Program-made: the position numbers and the translations under genes
Assembly: GCA_031283825.1 (NCBI GenBank)
Contig: JAITAZ010000106.1
Coordinates: 1 to 6,732 of the forward strand
Origin: Planctomycetaceae bacterium
Lineage (GTDB): Bacteria; Planctomycetota; Planctomycetia; Pirellulales; Thermoguttaceae
DNA: 6,732 nucleotides
Direction: 5' to 3'
Part shown: positions 1-6,732 of the stretch, piece after piece
Numbering within the stretch: position 1 is the first letter of the stretch
Layout: the number at the start of each line of letters is the position of its first letter
The notes under the pieces: model-generated
What the model saw: the letters and a program-made list of their open reading frames with translations, nothing else
Told to the model about the DNA's origin: nothing
Database searches by the model: none

Positions 1-10
1 TTCAAAAAAA

Positions 11-16
11 AGGAGG
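11..16 (+). promoter_or_regulatory. Shine-Dalgarno AGGAGG for the small gene
   Basis: AGGAGG lies seven bases before the ATG at 24, which is ideal strength and spacing. It is the main argument for starting the gene there. Because the frame is open upstream, the same bases could encode Lys-Gly-Gly-Ile inside a longer gene, so the site does not settle the start. Confidence 0.5.
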
Positions 17-23
17 TATAAAC

Positions 24-452
24 ATGCCATCAGGTTTAGAAAAATTTTTAATTGACGCCCTAGAGTATCGCCAAAGAAAAATCCTAGAAGAAGGAATCGC
101 CAAAGGAATCGTCAGAGGATTAGAAGAAGGAATCGTCAGAGGACGAGAAGAAGGAATCACCAAAGGATTAGAAGAGGGAATCGTCAGAGGGCGAGAAGAG
201 GGAATCTCTAAAGGATTAGAAGAAGGAATCACCAAAGGACGAGAAGAAGGAATTGAAGAAGGGAAGATCGAAGCTACGATTTTATCTATTTTGATTGTTC
301 TTAAAAATCGATTTGATTTAGTGCCGAAAGAACTTCAAGATAGACTTTTTACGAAAACAGATTTAACGTATCTCAATTCGCTTATAGCTACAGCTTCAAC
401 TTGTTCTTCAATTGACGAGTTTATTAAATTGTCGAATCTATCGCGTAAATAA
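24..452 (+). CDS. Rpn/DUF4351-type protein, C-terminal part (possibly 5'-partial)
   Basis: The 142-residue product has three parts. Residues 1-23 form a short helical lead-in beginning MPSGLEKFL. Residues 24-81 are a Gly/Glu-rich repeat of eight residues (GIVRGREE, GITKGLEE and similar). Residues 82-142 form a compact segment with the pattern ILxxLxxRFxxVPxELQDRL, then LxxLxxxAxxxxSIDEFIKL. Repeat and tail together resemble the C-terminal end of Rpn-family PD-(D/E)XK nucleases ('putative transposases'), where a DUF4351-like module follows a variable EEG linker. The N-terminal nuclease domain with its D...ExK residues is not in view. The ATG at 24 has a perfect AGGAGG seven bases upstream, which supports a genuine short gene. 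However, the frame stays open to the window edge (QKKGGIN before the Met), so this may be the 3' end of a full-length gene, with the purine-rich stretch simply coding. Without the nuclease domain no catalytic role can be claimed. The next gene lies 283 bp downstream and is not obviously in the same operon. Confidence 0.7.
   Translation: MPSGLEKFLIDALEYRQRKILEEGIAKGIVRGLEEGIVRGREEGITKGLEEGIVRGREEGISKGLEEGITKGREEGIEEGKIEATILSILIVLKNRFDLVPKELQDRLFTKTDLTYLNSLIATASTCSSIDEFIKLSNLSRK
105..248 (+). repeat. In-frame 24-bp tandem repeat (six units, 48-bp higher order)
   Basis: Six consecutive 24-bp units encode GIVRGLEE, GIVRGREE, GITKGLEE, GIVRGREE, GISKGLEE and GITKGREE. A partial unit precedes them (GIAK, 93-104) and a degenerate one follows (GIEEGK, 249-266). 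The sixth residue alternates strictly Leu/Arg, and synonymous bases agree in pairs: units 3 and 4 share GAG where the other pairs have GAA. The array therefore looks like three copies of a 48-bp dimer. The unit length is a multiple of three, so gain or loss of units keeps the frame. The array also explains the long open but non-coding frame on the opposite strand. Confidence 0.9.
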
Positions 453-457
453 ATTTC

Positions 458-535
458 GTAACTATTCAGTAAATAGGCGAAACTTTTTTGTCGTCTATTA
501 GATCGCAAAAAATATGCTCGCTACTGAATAGTTAC
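458..535. repeat. 78-bp palindromic element with 14-bp perfect inverted ends
   Basis: GTAACTATTCAGTA at 458-471 is exactly repeated in inverse orientation at 522-535. Inside it, AATAGGCGA (472-480) can pair with TCGTCTATT (491-499) with one G.U pair, leaving a T-rich ten-base loop, so the left part is a hairpin within a larger stem. AAATTTC abuts the left end (451-457) and recurs two bases outside the right end (538-544), which may be a target duplication or chance in AT-rich DNA. The element starts six bases after the small gene's stop codon. It could be a MITE-like element without a transposase or a bidirectional transcription-stop structure. A diverged relative lies downstream of the large gene (6569-6623). 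Confidence 0.7.
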
Positions 536-589
536 AAAAATTTCACGAAAATCACAACTAATATAGACAACATTTCTACGAAAGATTAC

Positions 590-617
590 TTGACCGAACA
601 ATCATAACAAATACATA
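590..617 (+). promoter_or_regulatory. Weak candidate promoter for the large gene
   Basis: TTGACC (590-595) is followed after 16 bases by TACATA (612-617), a partial match to a sigma-70-type -35/-10 pair in AT-rich DNA between the genes. It would leave a leader of roughly 110 bases before the start codon. Planctomycete promoters are poorly described and AT-rich sequence gives many such matches, so this is only a candidate. Confidence 0.2.
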
Positions 618-645
618 CTGATCGTACTATAACTTTCGGCGATAT

Positions 646-681
646 AAAGACATAAAAGCCTGTCTTTCAAAAATAAGCAGG
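646..681 (+). promoter_or_regulatory. Two mutually exclusive leader hairpins
   Basis: AAAGACA (646-652) is complementary to TGTCTTT (661-667) with an eight-base loop. CCTGTCTT (659-666) can instead pair with AAGCAGG (675-681), with one bulged T. Both foldings use the 659-667 segment, so only one can form at a time. The pair lies 55-90 bases before the start of the large gene, in its probable leader. The stems are short, and no known riboswitch or attenuator is recognised. Confidence 0.25.
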
Positions 682-723
682 AAGTTCTAACCGAAAATTC
701 ACGTGCGAGAAGTTTAAAAAAAC

Positions 724-727
724 GGAG
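724..727 (+). promoter_or_regulatory. Ribosome binding site GGAG of the large gene
   Basis: GGAG lies eight bases before the ATG at 736. It supports that start, which also puts a Lys-Lys plus hydrophobic export signal at the very N-terminus. Confidence 0.65.
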
Positions 728-735
728 AATAACTA

Positions 736-3700
736 ATGAAAAAAATTTTTATCACAATATTATTTTTTGCCGCTTTAACAGCCGCAATAACATTTAACTC
801 ATTCTGGCAACTCGTAAATCCGCAAATCGGTTTGCGGAAATTACTCGCAGACGAATTGCTATTAGAACAAGCCGAAAACCTAACGCCAAAAATCGACGAC
901 AATAATAATAAAGAAAAAAATAAAGAACCAGAAATAAATCCTTTCTTCACACAACTCGTAACTCCAGACCGCTCAACAGAACGTCAACTCGAACAAGTCG
1001 AAAGATTGATCAAAGTTGAACGCTACATAGAAGCAGTCAGAATAATCGAGTCTCTACTCGAAAACTCCGATAACTACTTTGTCCCGCCAACATACAAACC
1101 GCGAAATAATTTCGGAGGAAAACCACAAGTCGGAACAAACCCAAACGAAAGAACCACAAATACCTCTTTCACAAAACGAATCCTAAATATCCTAAAAAAC
1201 TTGCCCGATAAAGCTAAAGAAACTTACAATATCCAAAATAAAATCCAAGCCGAAAGTTTACTCGAAAACGCAGTCAAACAAGGCTCTTTTGAAACCCTTC
1301 AAAAAGTCGCTAAAAAATATCTGCCAACAGAAGCTGGAATCACGGCGCAGTTTCTAATCGGAATGTACCAATTCGATCACGGAGACTGGGAAGCCGCACT
1401 GCTGACATTCCACAAAATTAATTATGTCGCCGAACAATTCAATATCAAACTCGATTCATTCGACCCCGCGCTCAGTCTCTCAACCGCGTCTTGCCAAATC
1501 AAACTCGAACAAAATAACGACGCTAAACAAACGCTAAATAAATTCATTAAAAAATTTCCTCAACCGCGTATTCTACTCGGCGGTAAAGTTTGGCGTCCTA
1601 CGACCGGAGACGAAATTTTCTCCCGACTTCAAGAATCAATCGCTAACCGCCGCGATTCCAACTCCGCCGCAACATGGCTCGAACAAACCGGTTGGCTTAC
1701 TCCATACGGCGCGCTTTCGCAAAATCCCTCTACCTCCGCAAACTCGCCGCTACTCGAAACCGCATGGGAACTTCCCAATTGCAACCAAAACGAAATCACC
1801 CAAAAAGTCAAAAAATTACACGCTTTAGTACAAACCTCAAACGACGCCCACATCCCCGCGCTGCAACCTATAATTGTCGGCAACCTAATAATTACTCGCG
1901 GAATGGACGAAATCTCCGCCGCAAATATCGATACTGGTAAACGAGTCTGGAGTAAAAACGATAACAATTACCAAATTCAACCCGCCCTAATGCAAATTCT
2001 ACAAAACTTCGGTATGAGCAACCACTTGTTTAATAAAGTTTCACAATACGACGGTTTACTACGACTAACTATCTGGCACGACCGACTCATAAACTCAATG
2101 AGCAGCGACGGCGAAAAAATATTCTATATCGAAGAACAAAATCCTCTACTACGATTATCGTCATACGTCAGAAATATGCAGCCATTAATAATCGGCAACA
2201 AATCTGTCGAAAATCCTCTAGCAAAACAATCAAACACTCTAACCGCAAGAGACGCAAAAACAGGTAACTTGATTTGGCAAATCGGAAAATTCGATTACGT
2301 ACAAAAATCATTCAATAAACTCAATACCGAACTAGATAATTCGCGAAATCGACCAACCGCCGCGCCATTGAACGAACATTTCACCCCCGACGACGATGTC
2401 GCCGCCGACGAAAGAACGCACAGAGTAAAAAATAAAGACGACGAAAATAATACAGCAGATAAAGATAAAGAAAAACTTTTCTCCGACGAAGAATTACTTT
2501 TCAGCGAAACAATATTTTTAGGCGCGCCGCTGCCTTTACAAGGACGCTTATATTGTATCTGCGAAAGCGAAGGATTAGTTCAACTCTTTGTTTTGAATCC
2601 GGCGGATGGAAAATTGTTATCTAAAGTTCCGCTCGCGCAATCGAATCGTCAATCGAAAGATGTTTTACGCAACCTTTACGGTTTAATGCCGTCGGCGTCA
2701 AACGGAATACTAATTTGTCCGACCGGACTCGGTTTAGTCGTTGCTATCGACGCAACAACCGCTACGCCAATCTGGATATTCGGTTACGAACAAACCAAAA
2801 TACAAGAAGCAGCCGCCGGCGGCAGAGTAATTAGAATCGGCGGCAGATTTATCGGCGGATTCGATCCAAACATGACCGATAACAATCAATTCCGTAATTT
2901 TTTCGCTCAATCCGGCTGGCAATCGCCTTGCATAATGATAGATAAAAACCGCGCGTTAATCGCGCCGCCGGACTTGCCAAATTTGTATTGCGTCGATTTA
3001 TTGACCGGCAAATTATTATGGCAGATGACAAATTTATATCGTCCGAATGCGTTGTATGTTGCGTGTATTCATAACGATGTTGCTTATGTCGTTACGCCGG
3101 TTTCGATACTAGCGTTGTCGATGGAATCAGGACGACGACTCTGGCAACAATTTCAAGCTCCGCAATACGCAATTTCAAATAATCCAGCAGAATTTAGCGG
3201 AATAAGAATAATAGCTGGCGCCGGCAGACAAGTTCAATGGATACCGGAAATTCAACCTACTCCGCCGCAAAAAAATGATAATGAAAAAAACGACAACGAC
3301 GAATATGAAAACGCCGCCGCCGAAAACGATAAATCGTCGAACAAAACTACTGCCGCGAAACGTCCGAAATTAGTTTTTCCGACTCCGCTCAAGCCGACCG
3401 GAATCGGCGTGCATAACGGCGATTTGTATTACATTCCTCTTTCGGGAGGTTTCATTGGAATTGTCAATTTAGCAAAATGTTCAATTGAGTTAGTAGCGTC
3501 GCCGGAATCTGTTATTAACGCTGAAAAAAATAAAGATCAGACGAAAAACGAATTGTCGAAAGACAATCTTGTCGATCAAGGTTTTAATGCGTCTTTCGGC
3601 AATTTGATTGGATTACGCGGGAAATTTTTCTCGCAATCGCCGACTCAATTGACGTGCTTTGATCAGTGGATCGATCTTAATGAACGCACCAAACGTTTGC

Positions 3701-6534
3701 TTGAAATTAATCCGAATGACGCTAATGGATTGCTACAGCTTGGCAATATTCGACGATTGGAGAATAACATGAGCGAGGCGATTCGTTTATTTCGTTGTTC
3801 GCTTGAGGTCAACCCGACGGAAGTTGCGGCGTATTATTTGCGGCAGACGCTAATGGACGCCGTCAAAAAAGATTACAACGCATGGAAACATATTTTGCCA
3901 GAGTTAGAATCGCTTGCGTTATCGCCGATTGAGTACGGAGACGTTTTACTCGCAAGAGCGCAAGGCGCGGCAAAAAGCGGCGATATTGACGATTTCATTT
4001 CTACGCTGACGAAAGTTTTTAGCGTTGAATCTGATTTTCCGGTGAATGTTGCGTTTGATAATAATCTGACTTCGCAGTTGCACAATGCGGTCGGGGTTTT
4101 GATGGAACAGATGAGAAAGAATCATAGCGATCCGCAATTGCAGAAAAAAATCGAGTTTGCGGCGAAGAATATTTTCGATAATTTTCGTAACAATAATTTC
4201 AGTTTTAAGATTCCTAAAGGCGAAAATTCTACGGAATCTGTTGAGAATATAACGTTTAAAGACGCGCTGCAATTCGGATGGGTAGGCGATGAATACGTAA
4301 ATTCGATTTCGCCGGAAATTAGATGTTGGCAGATTTTTATTGAATTATTTCGGACATTGCCGATAGCTGAAGAGGCGAAAGAATTGTTGCGGACATATCA
4401 CGCGAAGAATCAATTTCATCTTGGAGTCGAGATGCTGACGGATTTATCGATTTTGCGCAACAAGAATGCAATCGACGGCGGAGGTTTTAAGATTCGCGAT
4501 AAAGCAAGGCTGCCAAAGTTATCGGATGTAGAGTCGTTGGCGAGTTTGCTTGAGAGGCAAGGAGTAATTTCGGACGCGTACTATTATTACAAGTTGATCG
4601 ATGATTTATATGGAGAAGAAGGAAAGAAAATAGCAAATGAAGCGTTTAAACGCGCGGCGTTTAGTGATTATATAAATCGTAGTTCTAAGTTGTCGGAGTG
4701 GCACAAAACGATGACGACTTTTCAAGTTGACAACAATGATAATTTTCAACGCCGACAAAATTTACCGACGCCGACGTCAATGGGGAGAAATGTTCAAGCG
4801 TATGCGTTGTTGCAGATTGCGAGAGGAAATAGGAATCAGAATATTAAGTCTATTCCGGTAGATTTTCTTGGCGGCGACGAGCCGTTTATTACGCCGTATT
4901 CGTATGTTATTGAGCCGCGAAATAATGTTACGGTGTTGGTTGCGTATGATAAATTCGGCAAAGAACATTGGCAATTTGACGTATCTGAATATTACCACGC
5001 TCCATTGTTGTTATACGCCGACATAAATAATCAGGCTCTGGTTCATGTTGAGCAAATAAAAAACGCGAGATTTAAAACGATTACAAAATTTATAAAAGGC
5101 TGCGATCATCTGCTTATTTTCGCGTGCAGAGATAAGTTGATAGCGATTGATACGTTTGGTTGCGGTAATGGTTCTAATCTCAAGCCGCGATTTTTGTGGG
5201 CGAGAAAATTGTCGTCTGGGAATTTTTTTGAGAATATAATTACGAATAACAACATGCAGAATGTCATTATGGCAGAGCATTTATCGAGCGTGAGAAATAT
5301 TCAATCGTTTCCGATGCGGCATGACGTGATGATTTGCGTTACAAAAAATGTGCTTTGTTATAGAGAGAACGACAAATTGTATGGAGTCAATCCGATTACC
5401 GGCAATACGATTTGGATTCGCGATATTCAGACGGAGGCGTGTTCTCTAGTTTGCGATAGGGATTCGTTGTTTTTATTCTATCCTGAAACGCAGAGAGTCG
5501 TTGCTATTGAGCCGTTTAGCGGAATGGAGATTAAGCAAGGAATTTTGGCGGGCAATATTTTAACGACTTATGGTACGAATGTTCTAATTGACTTTACTGA
5601 TAAAACGACGTCGGCGAGAAAAATTTTGATTACGGATTTGCAGGACATGTTCTTGGATAACGATAATATTGAGAAGTGCGATAATGTAGAATTAGCGGAT
5701 CAAAATAAATTATTTCGGATTGAGCCAAAAATGATTCCGGCGAGAATGATTTCTGCTCCGCAGTCGTCTAATATTGTTAGTATGATTACGCCTCTTGATG
5801 ATATGCGTTATATTTCGTTTGTTACTCAAAATTCAACCAATGTTAATAGTAGTAATAAAGAGGGCGGGCGTTTATTTATTTATGATATGCAGAATAAGGT
5901 TTATGCGATTGGCAAGCCGGATGGCAAGGGGATTTATCGGGGAGTAAATTTATCGCGGGTATTTAATAACAGCGGCAATATAACGGGGTTTCAAGTATTT
6001 CAACATGAAGACGGGTTTATTATGATGACTAATTCTAATAACGCCAATGCGAGAATGAACGGAATGAACGGACAGAGAATGTGGATGGTTACGGACAGTG
6101 ATGGAGTTAAGTATAATCGTAATTTTTCGCCGTTGCAGGCTGGACATTATTTGTCGGAAGTATTTATGTTGTTTGACAAGGATGGGAATCAAGGTTGGAA
6201 GGAGAGTGTGAATGCGAATGAGTGGTATTTATTACCGGATTCGACGGCGAGTAATGTGCCGGTTTTTCTTTATGCGGCGATGGTGAGGGATCAAGATATT
6301 CAGGGATCGCATAGTAGGATGTTTATTGGAATAACTGCTATCGACAAAGCGACAGGAAGAAAAAGATTCAGAAAACTTTTACCATATAAAGGAGGCAATA
6401 CGCAATTTACAAATTTTTTAGTTGATCAGGAAGAACATGAAATAAAGTTAATTTTCACGGATCGTACAATTACAATAAAATTCGAAGAAGAATCTAAAAC
6501 CGACCAATCTACAGAAAATGAAGAAAATAAATAA
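736..6534 (+). CDS. Giant exported PQQ-like beta-propeller / TPR protein
   Basis: This 1,932-residue protein begins with MKK and a hydrophobic run to about residue 22, consistent with a Sec signal or signal anchor; no clear AxA cleavage site is seen. Residues 76-115 and about 165-275 are helical repeats (RYIEAVRIIESLL; AGITAQFLIGMYQFDHGDWEAAL), matching what I recall of a planctomycete propeller family. Residues about 375-915 form a first propeller region with PQQ-type strand signatures: NIDTGKRVW (397-405), DAKTGNLIW (506-514), NPADGKLL (621-628), DLLTGKLLW (754-762) and MESGRRLW (796-803). Acidic low-complexity inserts at about 551-586 and 841-877 look like loops between blades. Residues 976-1040 include a canonical TPR (LG 1002-1003, EA 1014-1015, NP 1026-1027), and the helical region continues to about 1380. 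Residues about 1390-1915 form a second propeller region (YDKFGKEHW 1404-1412; NPITGNTIW 1552-1560). I saw no CxxCH haem site or quinoprotein catalytic signature, so it is probably a scaffold or binding protein in the periplasm or cell envelope. It is far longer than BamB (about 390 residues) and is not BamB. Its true partner and function are unknown. Codon style changes markedly along the gene. Confidence 0.9.
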   Translation: MKKIFITILFFAALTAAITFNSFWQLVNPQIGLRKLLADELLLEQAENLTPKIDDNNNKEKNKEPEINPFFTQLVTPDRSTERQLEQVERLIKVERYIEAVRIIESLLENSDNYFVPPTYKPRNNFGGKPQVGTNPNERTTNTSFTKRILNILKNLPDKAKETYNIQNKIQAESLLENAVKQGSFETLQKVAKKYLPTEAGITAQFLIGMYQFDHGDWEAALLTFHKINYVAEQFNIKLDSFDPALSLSTASCQIKLEQNNDAKQTLNKFIKKFPQPRILLGGKVWRPTTGDEIFSRLQESIANRRDSNSAATWLEQTGWLTPYGALSQNPSTSANSPLLETAWELPNCNQNEITQKVKKLHALVQTSNDAHIPALQPIIVGNLIITRGMDEISAANIDTGKRVWSKNDNNYQIQPALMQILQNFGMSNHLFNKVSQYDGLLRLTIWHDRLINSMSSDGEKIFYIEEQNPLLRLSSYVRNMQPLIIGNKSVENPLAKQSNTLTARDAKTGNLIWQIGKFDYVQKSFNKLNTELDNSRNRPTAAPLNEHFTPDDDVAADERTHRVKNKDDENNTADKDKEKLFSDEELLFSETIFLGAPLPLQGRLYCICESEGLVQLFVLNPADGKLLSKVPLAQSNRQSKDVLRNLYGLMPSASNGILICPTGLGLVVAIDATTATPIWIFGYEQTKIQEAAAGGRVIRIGGRFIGGFDPNMTDNNQFRNFFAQSGWQSPCIMIDKNRALIAPPDLPNLYCVDLLTGKLLWQMTNLYRPNALYVACIHNDVAYVVTPVSILALSMESGRRLWQQFQAPQYAISNNPAEFSGIRIIAGAGRQVQWIPEIQPTPPQKNDNEKNDNDEYENAAAENDKSSNKTTAAKRPKLVFPTPLKPTGIGVHNGDLYYIPLSGGFIGIVNLAKCSIELVASPESVINAEKNKDQTKNELSKDNLVDQGFNASFGNLIGLRGKFFSQSPTQLTCFDQWIDLNERTKRLLEINPNDANGLLQLGNIRRLENNMSEAIRLFRCSLEVNPTEVAAYYLRQTLMDAVKKDYNAWKHILPELESLALSPIEYGDVLLARAQGAAKSGDIDDFISTLTKVFSVESDFPVNVAFDNNLTSQLHNAVGVLMEQMRKNHSDPQLQKKIEFAAKNIFDNFRNNNFSFKIPKGENSTESVENITFKDALQFGWVGDEYVNSISPEIRCWQIFIELFRTLPIAEEAKELLRTYHAKNQFHLGVEMLTDLSILRNKNAIDGGGFKIRDKARLPKLSDVESLASLLERQGVISDAYYYYKLIDDLYGEEGKKIANEAFKRAAFSDYINRSSKLSEWHKTMTTFQVDNNDNFQRRQNLPTPTSMGRNVQAYALLQIARGNRNQNIKSIPVDFLGGDEPFITPYSYVIEPRNNVTVLVAYDKFGKEHWQFDVSEYYHAPLLLYADINNQALVHVEQIKNARFKTITKFIKGCDHLLIFACRDKLIAIDTFGCGNGSNLKPRFLWARKLSSGNFFENIITNNNMQNVIMAEHLSSVRNIQSFPMRHDVMICVTKNVLCYRENDKLYGVNPITGNTIWIRDIQTEACSLVCDRDSLFLFYPETQRVVAIEPFSGMEIKQGILAGNILTTYGTNVLIDFTDKTTSARKILITDLQDMFLDNDNIEKCDNVELADQNKLFRIEPKMIPARMISAPQSSNIVSMITPLDDMRYISFVTQNSTNVNSSNKEGGRLFIYDMQNKVYAIGKPDGKGIYRGVNLSRVFNNSGNITGFQVFQHEDGFIMMTNSNNANARMNGMNGQRMWMVTDSDGVKYNRNFSPLQAGHYLSEVFMLFDKDGNQGWKESVNANEWYLLPDSTASNVPVFLYAAMVRDQDIQGSHSRMFIGITAIDKATGRKRFRKLLPYKGGNTQFTNFLVDQEEHEIKLIFTDRTITIKFEEESKTDQSTENEENK

Positions 6535-6541
6535 CTCATGA

Positions 6542-6596
6542 CGCACTTGCTGCGAGTTTTGTTTTGTTGTAACCGTTCACGGTTTTTTCTTTTTTA
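6542..6596 (+). terminator. Probable intrinsic terminator of the large gene
   Basis: Eight bases after the stop codon, CGCA/TGCG (6542-6545 and 6551-6554) form a small hairpin followed by T-rich sequence. Next, AACCG (6571-6575) pairs with CGGTT (6580-6584) around a TTCA loop and runs into a tract of mostly T (6583-6595). The second hairpin with its U tract is the better intrinsic-terminator candidate, although its five-pair stem is short. It overlaps the left arm of the inverted-repeat element at 6569-6623. Confidence 0.5.
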
Positions 6597-6623
6597 TCGA
6601 AAAATTAAAACGTGAATAGTTAC
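6569..6623. repeat. Diverged GTAAC...GTTAC inverted-repeat element
   Basis: GTAACCGTTCACG (6569-6581) and CGTGAATAGTTAC (6611-6623) are inverted repeats that match at 11 of 13 positions. The right arm shares TGAATAGTTACAAA (6613-6626) with the right end of the element at 458-535 (525-538), so the two look related by origin. The interior differs and is shorter, and no flanking direct repeat is evident. A remnant mobile element or a shared terminator-type palindrome are the alternatives. Confidence 0.5.
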
Positions 6624-6635
6624 AAATTAGCAATT

Positions 6636-6711
6636 GTAGAGACGCAATGCCTTGCGTCTCATTGTTCGATCAAAAGATCACCGATAGAGACGCAAAGCAT
6701 TGCGTCTCTAC
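6636..6711. repeat. Double-hairpin MITE-like element with 15-bp inverted ends
   Basis: GTAGAGACGCAATGC (6636-6650) is exactly repeated in inverse orientation at 6697-6711. Each end is also a hairpin by itself: GAGACGCAA/TTGCGTCTC (6639-6647 and 6652-6660) and TAGAGACGCAA/TTGCGTCTCTA (6685-6695 and 6700-6710), each with a four-base loop. TTAGCAATT occurs directly before the left end (6627-6635) and again seven bases after the right end (6719-6727), suggesting a target-site duplication. No transposase is encoded, so movement would need an enzyme supplied elsewhere. Palindromic repeats of this GTAGAGACGC type are, from memory, common and dispersed in some bacterial genomes such as cyanobacteria. 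Confidence 0.75.
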
Positions 6712-6732
6712 ATTGGGTTTAGCAATTCAAAT

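Noticed and set aside
2..235. Minus-strand open frame with IPSSNPL/IPSSRPL repeats
   Set aside because: It is the reverse reading of the 24-bp tandem repeat. A repeat whose length is a multiple of three keeps the opposite frame open, and the plus-strand reading matches a known protein pattern.
643..648. TATAAA as a -10 promoter box
   Set aside because: No reasonable -35 sequence lies 16-18 bases upstream, and such hexamers are common in AT-rich intergenic DNA.
1629..1967. Overlapping open frames on both strands inside the giant gene (also 1674-1940, 2734-3031, 3873-4272, 4777-5280 and 5950-6192)
   Set aside because: All lie inside a continuous 1,932-codon frame with clear domain signatures. 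Their products show no recognisable domain.
6388..6395. AAAGGAGG as a ribosome binding site for another gene
   Set aside because: No start codon follows at a suitable distance, and the stretch is coding sequence of the giant gene.
736..6534. PQQ-dependent dehydrogenase (quinoprotein enzyme)
   Set aside because: The repeats have the PQQ-type strand pattern, but I saw no CxxCH haem site or quinoprotein catalytic signature. The helical domains also fit a BamB-like non-enzymatic propeller better.
736..6534. Outer-membrane assembly lipoprotein BamB
   Set aside because: The protein is about five times too long, has two propeller regions and TPRs, and shows no lipobox cysteine near the N-terminus.
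6636..6711. CRISPR-like repeats
   Set aside because: There are only two copies, in opposite orientation, with no regular spacers and no cas genes. The inverted arrangement fits a transposon-like palindrome.

Overview
The window comes from an AT-rich bacterium, most probably a planctomycete. The main reason is the 1,932-residue protein that fills 86% of it. It joins an N-terminal helical-repeat segment to PQQ-type (BamB-like) beta-propeller repeats, a layout I associate with very large exported proteins of Planctomycetes. The lineage call rests on recalled family resemblance, not on a search, and no rRNA, tRNA or marker gene is present to confirm it.

Layout: (1) 1-452 holds the end of, or all of, a small plus-strand gene. 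Its product has an EEG-x-x-x-G octapeptide repeat followed by a DUF4351-like C-terminal module, as in Rpn/PD-(D/E)XK 'recombination-promoting nuclease/putative transposase' proteins. No nuclease domain is in view. The reading frame is open to the left edge, so the gene may start outside the window. (2) 453-735 is intergenic. It holds a 78-bp element with perfect 14-bp inverted ends (GTAACTATTCAGTA), a weak promoter candidate, two mutually exclusive leader hairpins and a clear ribosome binding site. (3) 736-6534 is the giant propeller/TPR gene. It has an N-terminal hydrophobic export signal, a helical-repeat region, a first propeller region, a central TPR/helical region and a second propeller region. 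(4) 6535-6732 is intergenic. It holds a terminator-like hairpin, a second and more diverged GTAAC...GTTAC inverted-repeat element, and a compact double-hairpin element with perfect 15-bp inverted ends (GTAGAGACGCAATGC) bracketed by a 9-bp direct repeat.

The two genes have no evident functional link. The first looks like mobile or accessory material and the second like a resident exported protein of unknown function. The most unusual signals are a reversal of GC skew and codon style inside the single large gene, related inverted-repeat elements on both sides of that gene, and the 48-bp higher-order structure of the repeat in the small gene. I see no evidence for a defence system, CRISPR array, biosynthetic cluster or other multi-gene system here.
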